Below, in pieces: positions 32,703 to 41,972 of a stretch of DNA of 64,000 nt. Positions within the stretch are counted from its first letter, which is position 1, and every line of letters starts with the position of its first letter. The notes beneath the pieces were generated by a model that saw nothing but the letters and a program-made list of their open reading frames with translations, did no database searches and was not told the origin of the DNA. The DNA comes from Lunularia cruciata (Eukaryota; Streptophyta; Marchantiopsida; Lunulariales; Lunulariaceae). Location of the stretch: the NCBI GenBank assembly GCA_948567375.1, contig OX419757.1, positions 27,776,001-27,840,000 of the forward strand. Direction: 5' to 3'. Position numbers and translations under genes: made by a program.

Positions 32703-33233
32703 TTGATTAGTTCCAATGGGATTGAAGGCTCGACCTATGCAAGTTTGCTTCACTTGCAAGGTATGATATCTAATAGGGGTTGTAGGATTTTGGTTGATTC
32801 TGGAAGTTTAGAGAATTGCATGTTTATGCAAGTAGCAAAGGAATTGGGTATTCCTATCAAGCCAGTGATTGGAAGTAGTTTGATGATGGCGGATGGTAGA
32901 AAGGGTTCTGCATTCCGCACCTCGCATCCTATTACCTTCAAGATTGGGAAGGAGTATTTGGAGTGTATGAGGTTTGTAGTGGCACCTCTACACTATGATA
33001 TCATTTTGGGTCTACCTTGGCTTGAATGTCATAAGGTTCAATTCGATTGGACCCGACGCCAAATTCAAGTACAACACCAAGGTAGGAATTTCCGATAAGG
33101 TTGTCTGGCACCTCTGAGTAAGACACCTAAGAATAGTCAGTCCCAAGATGGGAAGTTTGTCGAGAAGGTAGCCATAGAGCAAATCTGGAAGGAAGATGAG
33201 TCCCAAGATGGGAAGTTTGCCAAGAAGGCAACC
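32703..33233 (+). pseudogene. HSE-1 aspartic protease and linker
   Basis: The frame 32703-33098 has CRILVDSGSLENCMFMQVAK (D-S-G active site intact), then KEYLECMRFVVAPLHYDIIL and GLPWLECHKVQFDW, the retropepsin end. It is followed by a linker containing three near-copies of about 60 bp (33135-33300, with DSQDGKF-like phrases) before RT. Only a stop at 33098 breaks the frame. Confidence 0.87.
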
Positions 33234-34080
33234 ATGGAGCAAGCTTGGAAGAGAGATGAGTCCCTAGAAGGGAAGTTTGTTAAGGAAGCAGCCATAGAGG
33301 AAGGTTTGGAGGAAGATAAGTCTATATTCGCGGTGTGGATCAAGCCAATTACAAAAGAAAAGTCTGAGGAGGGCCAAGTGCTGCATCAAGCAATGGTTGA
33401 TCGGATAGTTCAGGAGTTTGTAGATGTGTTTCCGGATGATCTGCCAAAGGGATTACCCTCCGATCAAGGTATGCCCTCCAAGATCGAGTTATTGCTAGGG
33501 AGTACTCCAGTGAGTAGACCAATCTATTGGCTCTCACCAAAGGAGTTGGAGGAGTTGCGAACAACACTTACAGAGTTGTTGGAGAAGAATTTTATACAAC
33601 ATAGTACCTCTCCTTGGGGAGCACCAGTACTATTTGTTCCAAAGAAGGATGGAGGACTTTGTTTCTGTATTGATTACCGTGGGCTTAATAAGCAAACCAT
33701 GAAGAATGCATATCCCTTGCCTTGGATCGATGAATTACTTGATCAACTAAGTGGAGCATGTTACTTTTCCAAGTTGGATCTTCGTAGCGGCTATTGGCAA
33801 ATTCCAATTGATAGAGAGGATGTGCAAAAGACTGCCTTTTGCACAAGGTATGGAAATTTTGAGTGGAGAGTTCTACCTTTCGGACTCACTAATGCTCCAG
33901 CAGTCTTCATGGATCATATGCATTGGGTGTTGGATGGACTATTGGATCGGTCAGTGGTGGTGTTCTTGGATGATATCTTAATCTTTAGCAAGATAAAGGC
34001 AGAACATGTGAATCATGTGCGAGAGGTCCTAAGATGACTATGGCAATGGAAATTTTACTGCAAGAAGTCAAAGTGTGCTT
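33234..34080 (+). pseudogene. HSE-1 reverse transcriptase
   Basis: The 267-codon frame 33234-34037 includes [73 protein letters not shown] and [20 protein letters not shown]. This is a complete set of Ty3/gypsy RT motifs with an F-L-D-D box. The only visible lesion in the domain is a TGA right after REVLR at 34037. Confidence 0.93.
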
Positions 34081-34760
34081 TTTGGTAGATGAAGGTTACC
34101 TTCTTAGGTCATAAGATCTCATCAGAGGTGATCAAGATGGAGGAAGAGAAGATCAAGGCCATTACTGATTGGCCTACCCCAAAGGATGCTACAGAAGTAT
34201 GGGCATTCAATAGATTGGCCAGTTTTTACCGGCGGTTCATCCACTATTATGCTCATGTGGCTGCACCATTGACTGACCTCTTGGGAAAGAACTTGAGCTT
34301 CCAGTGGAACACCAAACATGAAGAAGCATTCCAAAAGTTGAAACATATGGTGTCTTCAAGACCCATTCTTCAACCATATGATCCTCAACTACCTTGTGTG
34401 GTTGATTTTGATGCTTCTAACTTTGCAATTGGAGTTGTGTTGCAACAAGAATTTCCAGATGGACTACATCTCATTGCCTTTGTGTCTCACCAACTAAATA
34501 CAGCTGAAAGAAATTACTCTGCTTGAGATCGAGAACAACTTGCAATGGTATATGCCACCAAGGTATGGAGGCATTATCTCTTGGGGAAACAAGTGATCAT
34601 GCAAACTGATCACAAGCCATTGTTGCAGACCTTACACCTAGAGCACATGAAGAGTCCACATCATCGATAGGAAGAGCAACTCCAATTGTTCGACATCAAA
34701 CTTGAGTACAAACCAGGTCGGTTCCATGTCATCCCTGATGCTCTATCACGACAACCTGAT
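34081..34760 (+). pseudogene. HSE-1 RNase H
   Basis: The frame 34089-34526 has VTFLGHKIS, the connection FYRRFIHYYAHVAAPLTDLL, and CVVDFDASNFAIGVVLQQEF with the DAS motif. After a TGA at 34527 it continues with VIMQTDHKPLLQTLHLEHM and, after a stop, LEYKPGRFHVIPDALSRQ. All RNase H motifs are present. Confidence 0.9.
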
Positions 34761-36000
34761 TTGAAGTCCCTTCCTCTCATCACAGCAGCAATTACAACGG
34801 TGTCAATTGATCCCAAGATCCATAACAAGTTTCGGTTAGCTCTACAGCAAGATCCCTTCTTCCAAATGGTACATGGTCGTCTAACAACAGGTGACAAGGA
34901 GTACAACACCTTCTCCTTCAAGGAAGGCTTTCTATTCCATGCGGACCAGATCTATGTTCCAAACAAAGGTGATCTTCGACTGGTGTGCCTTCAAGAAGCC
35001 CATGATTTACCCATCGCTGGTCACATGGGTATGGACAAGACCTTGGGTACCCTCCAACGTCAATGGTGGTGGCCCAATATGACACGAGATGTTCAAGAAT
35101 TTGTCAGATCGTGTGAGAGCTGCCAACGTAACAAGGCTAGTAACCAAAAGCCAAGTGGACTCCTTCAACCACTCGCCATTCCATCCGCTCGTTGGGAGCA
35201 TGTGAGCTTGGATCTCATCACATCCTTGCCAAAGACAAAACAAGGACATACCGCAATTGTGGTGTTTGTGGATAAGCTTAGTAAGCAAATCCACTTGGCA
35301 CCAACCTATGATACCGTGGATGCTCCAACCTTAGTGCAAATCTACTTCAACAATGTCTTCAAGCATCATGGGATGCCACGTGTACTCATCTCTAACCGTG
35401 ATCCTTGATTTATAGAGAAGTTTTGGCAAGCTCTCTTCCAGATACTTGGCACCAAGCTTGCTTTGTCCATGGCCTATCATCCTCAAACTGATGGACAAAC
35501 CGAACGTGCAAATTGTACATTGGAAGATATGTTGCGGGCTTTTGTCAATGTCCACCATACCAATTGGGATGAATGCCTTGCAGTTGCAGAATTTGCCTAC
35601 AACAATTCCAAACAGGCAAGCACCGGATTTTCTCCCTTCTTTCTCAATTTTGGCCAAGATCCACTTGTTCTAGATTCTCTCATTGCTCCCCCTCCATCTC
35701 TAGTTCCTCATACTTCCACATTCTTGAACACTATATCCCAATTGCTCCAACAAGCCAAGTCTCACCTCCTTGTTGCTCAGAATTGCCAAAAACAATATGC
35801 AGACCACCATCGTTGTGATCTCACCTTTGAAGTTGGTGATAAAGTCATGCTATCCTCCAGTAACTTCCCTCTCCCACTTGATACCCAAGTTTGTAAACTT
35901 GCCCTTAATTGGATAGGACCCTTTGATATCACCCAAATTGTCTCTCCTGTTGCTTATTGACTTGCCTTACCTTGTCACATGCGTATCCATCCTGTCTTTC
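34761..36000 (+). pseudogene. HSE-1 integrase
   Basis: Zinc region: HDLPIAGHMGMDKTLGTL and SCESCQRNKASNQ (HHCC). Core: WEHVSLDLITSLPKTKQG with the first Asp, RVLISNRDP, then a stop, where the usual ...DRDPRF has Asn for the second Asp, and HPQTDGQTERANCTLED with the Glu. After LNFGQDPLVLDS comes FEVGDKVMLSSSNFPL and WIGPFDITQIV. Stops at 35409 and 35958. It is complete in length. Confidence 0.9.
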
Positions 36001-36374
36001 ATGTTTCCAAGTTGAAACCCTTTGTTCCTAACCCCTCTTCCTTTTCCTATTGAGTCCAACCTCCCCCTCTTCCTGTCCCTATCAATGATCATGAGGAGTA
36101 CAAAGTTGATCGTATCCTTGCACGTCGCCATATCTAACGAGACCATCACCAAGATACGGAGTACAAGGTCCTTTGGAAAGGGTATCCCCTTCATGATGCC
36201 ACATGGGAGCCTCTTTCTTACCTCCAGAATGCACAGACGGCCATCCAGGAATTTGAAGCTTCACTGGCAACAAGGACGTCACCAACTAGCGGCAGAGGAA
36301 TATGTAACAATATGGAGTTAAGCGATGAAGTTAGTCGGGCTTACAAAGTAGCACATAAAGACAAAGTAGCCTAG
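36001..36374 (+). pseudogene. HSE-1 chromodomain, frame running into the 3' LTR
   Basis: HVSKLKPFVPNPSSFSY precedes EEYKVDRILARRHI, then TEYKVLWKGYPLHDATWEP, a chromodomain with its aromatic cage and W-E-P. It ends QTAIQEFEASLATRTSPTS. The frame continues across the LTR border (36303) and stops at 36372-36374, about 70 bp inside the LTR. HSE-2 does the same. One internal stop (HI*RDHHQ) and one upstream stop are present. Confidence 0.87.
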
Positions 36375-36734
36375 AATATTCCGGAAGTATCTAGGAAGCT
36401 TCTTGGGAAGCTTCTCGGTTAGCTTAGCTTGCACCTTAAGTAAGTAGCTTCTAGAACAAAGCTTCTAGAAGCTTCCAACTAGCTTAGCTTAGCTTGCACG
36501 CCAAGTAAGCGGCTTCTAGAAGGAAGCTTCTTGAGAAGCTTCCTAGCTAACTTGGCTTGTACTCTAAGAAAGCGGCTTGAGGAAGCTTCTTGAGAAGCTT
36601 CTCAAGGGCCTTGTATGCTACCTATAAACACCAAAGCCAAACTTCATGCTAGGCATTCGGAGTTTTCCCTCATTCAAGTGTCCCAATGTGAGTTTCCATT
36701 CTCCTATTTCTCTCCTCGGATTCGGTCTTTTACA
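36303..36734 (+). repeat. HSE-1 3' LTR (432 bp)
   Basis: TGTAACAATATGG to GGTCTTTTACA. It carries TTCTAGAAGCTTC at 36463-36475 and the same TATAAA box. Just before it is the purine-rich GGCAGAGGAATA. Right flank is ACACA. Confidence 0.95.
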
Positions 36735-36739
36735 ACACA

Positions 36740-37330
36740 TCTGAATTAGAATCATCTTCCTCCGTCGAAGTCTCCTCTTCCATGCTTGTGTCCACACCTG
36801 AAGCTCCTTCTTTAGAATCTGATTTCCAATAATCAGAAGATGGTGTACCTGAATGTGAAGTGTTGGTGGTGTTTGTCACAAGAACTATGACTCTATGATT
36901 TGATGGCCCAATCCTCAAGTACCCTTTGTGACATCAATCAGTTGTGCATGTTTCTCTCAACCATGGCCTCCCAAGAAGTAAGTCATAGCTTGAATCCTTC
37001 AAGACTTGGAAAGTCATGAGATTTTGAACTCCCATTACTGAAACTTCCACTTTATCCATCACCCCTACTGGTTGAACTTGTTGCTTGTTTGCCATGCTCA
37101 CCACAAATGTTGAAGGTCTTGAGGGTATCATACCCAACTTCTTCATCAACCTTTCTGACATGGCATTTACTACTAATCCTCCATCAACCAATGTATCCTT
37201 GATGTTGTGACCATTCACTCTCACATCAATCTTGGAGGCATATTCACAAGCCTCCCATGGTGGTGGCTTGGCATCCACCACCCTCATTGATACTAGAGCT
37301 TTTGCCTTCTTGCTCCTTGTAGAACTCAAA
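36740..37330 (-). pseudogene. TAT-C protease and acidic linker (right of HSE-1)
   Basis: The frame 36918-36730 (acidic, with SGVDTSMEEETSTEEDDSNS) joins 31066 across HSE-1. The frame 37719-36934 carries VRVNGHNIKDTLVDGGLVVN (DGG active site), then YDLLLGRPWLRE. Apart from one stop it is open, and it is the best protease of the TAT copies. Confidence 0.86.
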
Positions 37331-38679
37331 CCACCTCTAAGCTCCTTTCTCAAGGTAGGGTTCAAAGCAATCAATTGGCCCATTGTGATGTTAGCCTTGT
37401 GACTACCAACATCCTCCAACACATTGTAGTTCCATTGTTGCTTTGAGATCAAGAAGTCGTCTATCCCCAACTTCTTCCTTGGAGTCTTTGCTGTTGATGG
37501 TGTTGACGTGCGAGTGCTCCTAGTAGACATAGGAGTATCTTTTCTTGGAGTAAATCCTTGAGAAGAGTGAACATCCTCTACAAAACGAGCTTTCTTCTTC
37601 TCTTGAGCCAAAAGCTCCAAATTAAGACCCTTGGAGTTTGAGCACTCTCCCTTCTCATACTTGCTCTCAACCACATCTATGGATGCTATTCCCTTACCTT
37701 TGTTTGGATTAGGAGCCACTTGGGTTTCACTACCACCCTCTTTCCCTCTATTGGATCCCTCATAACCCCTTCCTCCATGGTAAGTGGAATTTGGGCAATT
37801 CCTTTGGATATGGCTTCTTCCTCCACAACCAAAACAATTTCTATCATTGAAATTGTTGGCTGGTTGGCCTCCTCTATATGGATAGTTTCTTTAACTCCTA
37901 GGGTCTCTCCCTACATTCTGATCCACCTCTCTCTTCTCCCATAGTTGCACCACATTGATCTTGAGATCCGCAAGTTGTTCTATGATGGTTTGAAGTGGAT
38001 CCTTTGGTGGAGGTGTAAGAACTGGAGCAACTACTACTTGTGGTGCAACCTTTGCCACCAAAGTATCAGAAGTTCCACCATAGTTTTAGCCGTGAGGAGG
38101 ATGCACAACCTCCTTCACCACCAAATCACTTGCATCCACTTCCAAACTCTCCTCCATATGAACTACGATCTTGATAAGTTCAACCTTGGAAGAAGGTTTC
38201 TCATATCTCACCTTACTTCTAATTTGTGGTCTCAATCCTCCCACAAAATTCTTTGTGAGCATGGCCCCTATGCCAATCATAGTAGTCTCCACATCATCTC
38301 CACCCTTCCTCAACACTATGCAAAATCTAGACTCTAACTTTTCCACTCTTTCCACATAGACTCTCATTTTCTCTTCATCTCCTTGCTTGAGAAATTTTAC
38401 CTCACTCATCAATCTCTCATCACTCTCATCAGGAAGAAAGTTCTCAATGAGTGCTGAAGTCAAAGTCTCCCAAGACTCCTCTTCCCCATCTCTCCTGTCT
38501 CTCTTTTGGTATTCTGACTCATACTATGTAAGTACTGCATCCTCAAAGAAATCTGGATATAATGAGACCCACTCATTCTTCCTCCTCTCATTGTTTTGTA
38601 TGCAAGCTCTCTTAAAGTCTCTCACAAAGGCCTCGACATCTTTCCCATCCTTGCCAAAGAAAACCAAAAGTTTCCCCAT
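37331..38679 (-). pseudogene. TAT-C gag
   Basis: It starts at 38679 with a MGK...VFFGKDG beginning, homologous to 18882. The frame 38463-38086 gives ENFLPDESDERLMSEVKFLK and RVYVERVEKLESRFCIVLRK. Near 37800-37840 is RNCFGCGGRSHIQRNC, a knuckle with all four ligands, unlike TAT-A and TAT-B. A basic Ser/Thr-rich tail leads into the protease frame. Few stops. Confidence 0.85.
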
Positions 38680-38911
38680 CTTAACCTCTCACTATCTTTC
38701 TTTCTCTTAAATTTCTTTTCTTTTCTTTTCTCTCACTCCATAACTAATAGAGTATGTATATGACTAACACCATTTGAGAGTAATCCACCATAGGGAACAC
38801 AAAAGGGTTTAGGTTGCTCCAAGATTTCTATAGCAACATCAAATCCTAGAGTGCATATTAATCTAACTCTCATGGATAGTTTATCCATAAGTTGAAAGAT
38901 TATCTCCATCA
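38680..38911 (-). other. TAT-C spacer between ORF1 and gag
   Basis: Homologous to 18677-18881, with the same pyrimidine-rich (purine-rich on the minus strand) tract at 38695-38740. No gene. Confidence 0.5.
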
Positions 38912-39385
38912 CTAATCTTGAGAATTAGCTGATGAAGGTGTTAGTTTTTCTGTAGCTGTACTAAGACTCTCTCCAAGATCCTTCACCAAAGTCTCCAAAA
39001 GTGATTTTACTCCACTACACTCATGTCCTTTTGGAAGTCCTTCAATTCCACAAACCTCACACAACTCCTTGGTCTTAGATCTTCTACCTCCCAATCTTGG
39101 TGAAGAAGGTCCAACATGCAAACCCAAGGCAATTAAGCCTCTCCTTGCTCTCAATCTCTTGCTCTCAAAGGTTGTTGAACATGAACTTACCTTATGTTCC
39201 TTTTCTCCACATAGAAAGTACTTAGACTCACTCTTTCCTCCAAGTGGTATAGGTTTTTGGATCCTCTCAACACTCTCTTCAAATTCTATTGTAAACTCTC
39301 TTTTCCTCAAATCCATCCCTAAAATCATCTCAAACCCTTGGGGAACCTTGTATAGTCTCAATTTCCACTCTTGTTGACCCTCCAT
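38912..39385 (-). CDS. TAT-C ORF1: intact zinc-knuckle ORF
   Basis: 157 codons, open. It starts MEGQQEWKLRLYKVPQGFEM and has CGEKEHKVSSC, in which the first Cys pair reads YFLC (first Cys replaced by Tyr), then RLGGRRSKTKELCEVCGIEG and KGHEC, the second cluster intact. Length and layout match TAT-B ORF1 (167 codons). Two of three independent copies keep this ORF open while their gag and pol are broken. Confidence 0.68.
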   Translation of the reverse strand: MEGQQEWKLRLYKVPQGFEMILGMDLRKREFTIEFEESVERIQKPIPLGGKSESKYFLCGEKEHKVSSCSTTFESKRLRARRGLIALGLHVGPSSPRLGGRRSKTKELCEVCGIEGLPKGHECSGVKSLLETLVKDLGESLSTATEKLTPSSANSQD

Positions 39386-39977
39386 GTTCCCAAGATGAAT
39401 CTAAACACTCAAACATGCTTTTTGTTGCTCTCAAACTCATGCATGAGATCTGCACTCTGCAGAATTGACCCTTCATCACAATTTCACTCATAACTCTCAA
39501 CTTGTATGTGACAATCTTTCAATATTTTTCACACGTGATCAAAATTATAGTGTGTCTCTCCCTGCACAATTTCAGATCTTTTCATTGAGCCATTTGGCCT
39601 AGACACCTTTCTATTCAGCACACATATTTCAGATTTGATCTGAAAACCACCCCCCTCACTTCAAAAACTCATAACTCCTTGCTCAAGAATGATCTCTCTC
39701 TAAATATTTTGTCAGCAGGTAGGATATAAAATACTGAATTGTTTTAGAAAGTTTCACAAAAATCCACAGAAAATAAAAGAAATGGCAGGTTCTGTACAAT
39801 TTTCTAGAGAGCATGCAATTGCGGGAGTAGTTTACCCTATCAACTTTCAAAAATTCTAGCCCAAAGTGCATAACAGCTCTCATAATAATTTAAAAAGTGC
39901 TAACTGAAGGACAACCCAAGCTATCATGTGTAGAAATTTCAAGGCCAGATCTCAAACTTGAGATTTTGCCCAAAATT
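39386..39977 (-). other. TAT-C leader between upstream ORFs
   Basis: Homologous to 9912-10505 and 17584-18172. No domain recognised; short open frames only. Confidence 0.4.
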
Positions 39978-39978
39978 A

Positions 39979-40203
39979 CCTTAATCCCCAAAATTTGCAA
40001 TCCACCTCACACAATCTCTCCAAATCCTCTCATGTGTACAAGATGTACAAAATCACTTCAAAGATATCATAATGAACTATAGGGTATACAAATGGATCTT
40101 GGTTCTCTAACATAAGTTCAGCCCTCTCCTCTCCTAATGTTCTCTCCAAGTGAGCTCTCATAGCCTCCTTCTGCCTAATGTAGAATTGAACGCGGAACAT
40201 TAT
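39979..40203 (-). pseudogene. TAT-C leader ORF, F-box-like
   Basis: Starts MFRVQFYIRQKEAMRAHLER and continues FVYPIVHYDIFEVILYIL, then, after one TGA (codon 57), EDLERLCEVDCKFWGLR and a stop. It is the same 74-codon frame as at 9687 and 17359. The single stop lies where TAT-A has an Arg codon, a CGA-to-TGA type change. Confidence 0.5.
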
Positions 40204-40217
40204 CTTGCCTTCTAGAG

Positions 40218-40241
40218 AGGTCCCGACAACGGAACCAAAAA
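40218..40241 (-). promoter_or_regulatory. TAT-C primer-binding site
   Basis: Minus strand TTTTTGGTTCCGTTGTCGGG directly after the 5' LTR; compare 9646 and 17316. Confidence 0.6.
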
Positions 40242-40926
40242 TGTGGGCCACACTATCTCTCACTCAGGATGAACCTTTGATGGTTATTATGGTAGCACAC
40301 CATGGACTAAGAAGGCAAGGAACCCCAACTCCATCATACTCTTCCAAGGCTAACACTCCAAGACTCAAGACATTGCTCACTAGAGAACTCAATGAGAGAG
40401 AGATAATGAAAGGATGATGAGTACCTCTTTACCTCTTGTTTATATACTTGTGAAATAGTTACGAACCAAAGTTACTAATTACCGTAATAACTCAAGTTAC
40501 TAGACGAAAAGTCAAGTAAAGTCAAAAAGTAGAAAGAAATATCTATTCACATGGGCATATTCCGCTAAGCATGTGGTCTTATCTTGACCCAGCCACTAAG
40601 TCAAGGATTCCTTCACATGGGCTATCCTTGGACTAAAGAAGAATCCAAAACAAAAAGGCTTGTGGGCCTAAGAGTTCTCAACTCTTTCCTCAAAGCCAAA
40701 CACCTAGGAATAATACCAAGTCAACACAATAAAATCCAAAATAGTGGTGCTCATCTTTTCCACCTCCTCTAAAGGAAGGTCCCCTCTATCTTAGCTATGA
40801 CTAACTCTAGCTAATCATGACTAATGTAGAACCGTCCTTTATCTCTATATAAATAATATCTCTCAAGTACTTGTAATACCAAGCTAAATATCACAATACC
40901 ACACACATGCACAAATGGGTGTGATA
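40242..40926 (-). repeat. TAT-C 5' LTR
   Basis: Plus-strand reading TGTGGGCCACACTATCTCTC to GCACAAATGGGTGTGATA. About 685 bp, homologous along its whole length to the other TAT LTRs. The right end differs from GGGTGTTACA, so the border is uncertain by a few bases. Confidence 0.87.
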
Positions 40927-41380
40927 GTACACATGACCTCCCTTCTCTCTGCCAACATGGATTGTTCCCAAGCATCATACCATGTGAGGGATTATCAATC
41001 AAGTACCCACATGCAAACACCTCTCTAGCATGCTCCATGATATTTGTTGAGAAAAATCAAAAATATCAATTCATTCTCAAGATCTAATTTTCCACTTCTC
41101 CCATTGTAAGCAGCTCCTTGTAAGGCTGGATGTTGCAGGTCTTCTTCATCCAGAGTAGCAATGTGGCTTCATTGTTGATAGGGTTTGTAGGCACAAATGC
41201 CTCTCCAAGTACTTCAGTCTTAGGTATTGGGTTTTGAGATGACTCTTCTCCTTGCATTGCTTGATCATTCTTGAGGATCTACACTTGACTTTGTAATGTC
41301 TCCATGGTCATCTTAATCTCTCAAAATTCATTCAACATCCCTTGCATTCTTTGCACCAACTCTTGCAATTGAGGATCCAT
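40927..41380 (-). pseudogene. CHR-1 gag start
   Basis: The minus strand from the ATG at 41380 reads MDPQLQELVQRMQGMLNE, then a coiled-coil-like region with ETLQSQV. Further on come LGEAFVPTNPINNEATLLW and IMEHAREVFACGYLIDNPSH. A homologous start is seen in CHR-2 at 45063 (MDPLLQDLMQGIQGMLNE). Single stops interrupt it. Gag continues at 26807 beyond TAT-C. Confidence 0.75.
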
Positions 41381-41413
41381 GGTTCCTACAACACTCAACT
41401 GCTAATCTCTACT

Positions 41414-41839
41414 TCAATATAGAGTCAATATGATCACTTTGGAAGGCGCAAAAACTATCAGAACTAGCATAAGGACCTTCAAAACTATCACTTGTTGATA
41501 ATACTCCTCACCAAAATTCCTAACTACAAAATCTCTAAACATCACTTTTGGTCTCACTACATAATGAATTTCTACTTGAGTGTTGAAAGGAAGAGGATTA
41601 AGAACATTCACATCCATAACATCATAATAGAATGTACTTAAATCCCACTCTATATCGTATACTACCATAGGTAGAATCACCGGGTTTGGTGAGTTCATCA
41701 TCTTGTCCATGAATTCTACTCCAAAGTGATAAACTAGTGATACTCTCATGTGCTTACACTAGATGTACAGAATCTTGATGTGGAATGGATTCAAGAATAG
41801 AAAGCTAGGTGCGTGAAATTGTCCGCTTGGTGCATCCAT
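41414..41839 (-). pseudogene. CHR-1 leader ORF between primer site and gag
   Basis: 142 codons from ATG 41839 with one stop (TAG before CKHMRVSLVYHFG); the downstream 111 codons are open. Motifs: MDAPSGQFHAPSFLFLNPFH, HFGVEFMDKMMNSPNPVILP, EIHYVVRPKVMFRDFVVRNF, GEEYYQQ. It ends 33 bp before gag. CHR-2 shows the same protein with conservative changes. HSE-1 and the fragment at 42908-43074 share the first two blocks. It has alternating hydrophobic residues and no membrane segment or known domain. Function unknown. Confidence 0.6.
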
Positions 41840-41960
41840 CCCATCCGCTCTCTAAAGTCCTTCAAGCAATTACTCTATGTTCTCCACCTCAAATTACTTA
41901 TTTTCAGCAGTTCATATTCTTCCAAGAGGGGTGATCCACTCTCTTGGACTAAAACATTCA

Positions 41961-41971
41961 CTCTGATACCA
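41961..41971 (-). promoter_or_regulatory. CHR-1 primer-binding site
   Basis: Plus-strand CTCTGATACCA, i.e. TGGTATCAGAG on the minus strand, next to the LTR: an initiator-Met-type site. CHR-2 has TGGTATCAAA at 45660-45669. Confidence 0.85.
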
Positions 41972-41972
41972 T

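Larger units (their letters stand above)
31068..36734 (+). mobile_element. HSE-1: nearly complete chromovirus with heat-shock-type LTRs
   Basis: 5667 bp bounded by TGTTACAATATGG and GGTCTTTTACA, with ACACA at 31063-31067 and 36735-36739 as target duplication. Two 432-bp LTRs differ at about 18 sites by eye (near 4%). Internal order is primer site, leader ORF, gag, protease, RT, RNase H, integrase, chromodomain, purine-rich tract. It is inserted in TAT-C between protease and RT. About a dozen in-frame stops interrupt long frames with few shifts, so it is recent but inactive. It is the best-preserved element in the window. Confidence 0.95.
26808..40926 (-). mobile_element. TAT-C: minus-strand TAT element with two nested insertions
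   Basis: The 3' LTR (28260-26808) is interrupted by a CHR solo LTR. The internal region (40241-28261) is interrupted by HSE-1 at 31068-36734. The 5' LTR is 40926-40242. Without its guests TAT-C is about 7.7 kb. It has the same modules as TAT-A and TAT-B. It sits in CHR-1 gag, which continues at 26807 and 40927. The target duplication is not clear: the right end GGGTGTGATA is altered from GGGTGTTACA. Confidence 0.88.
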
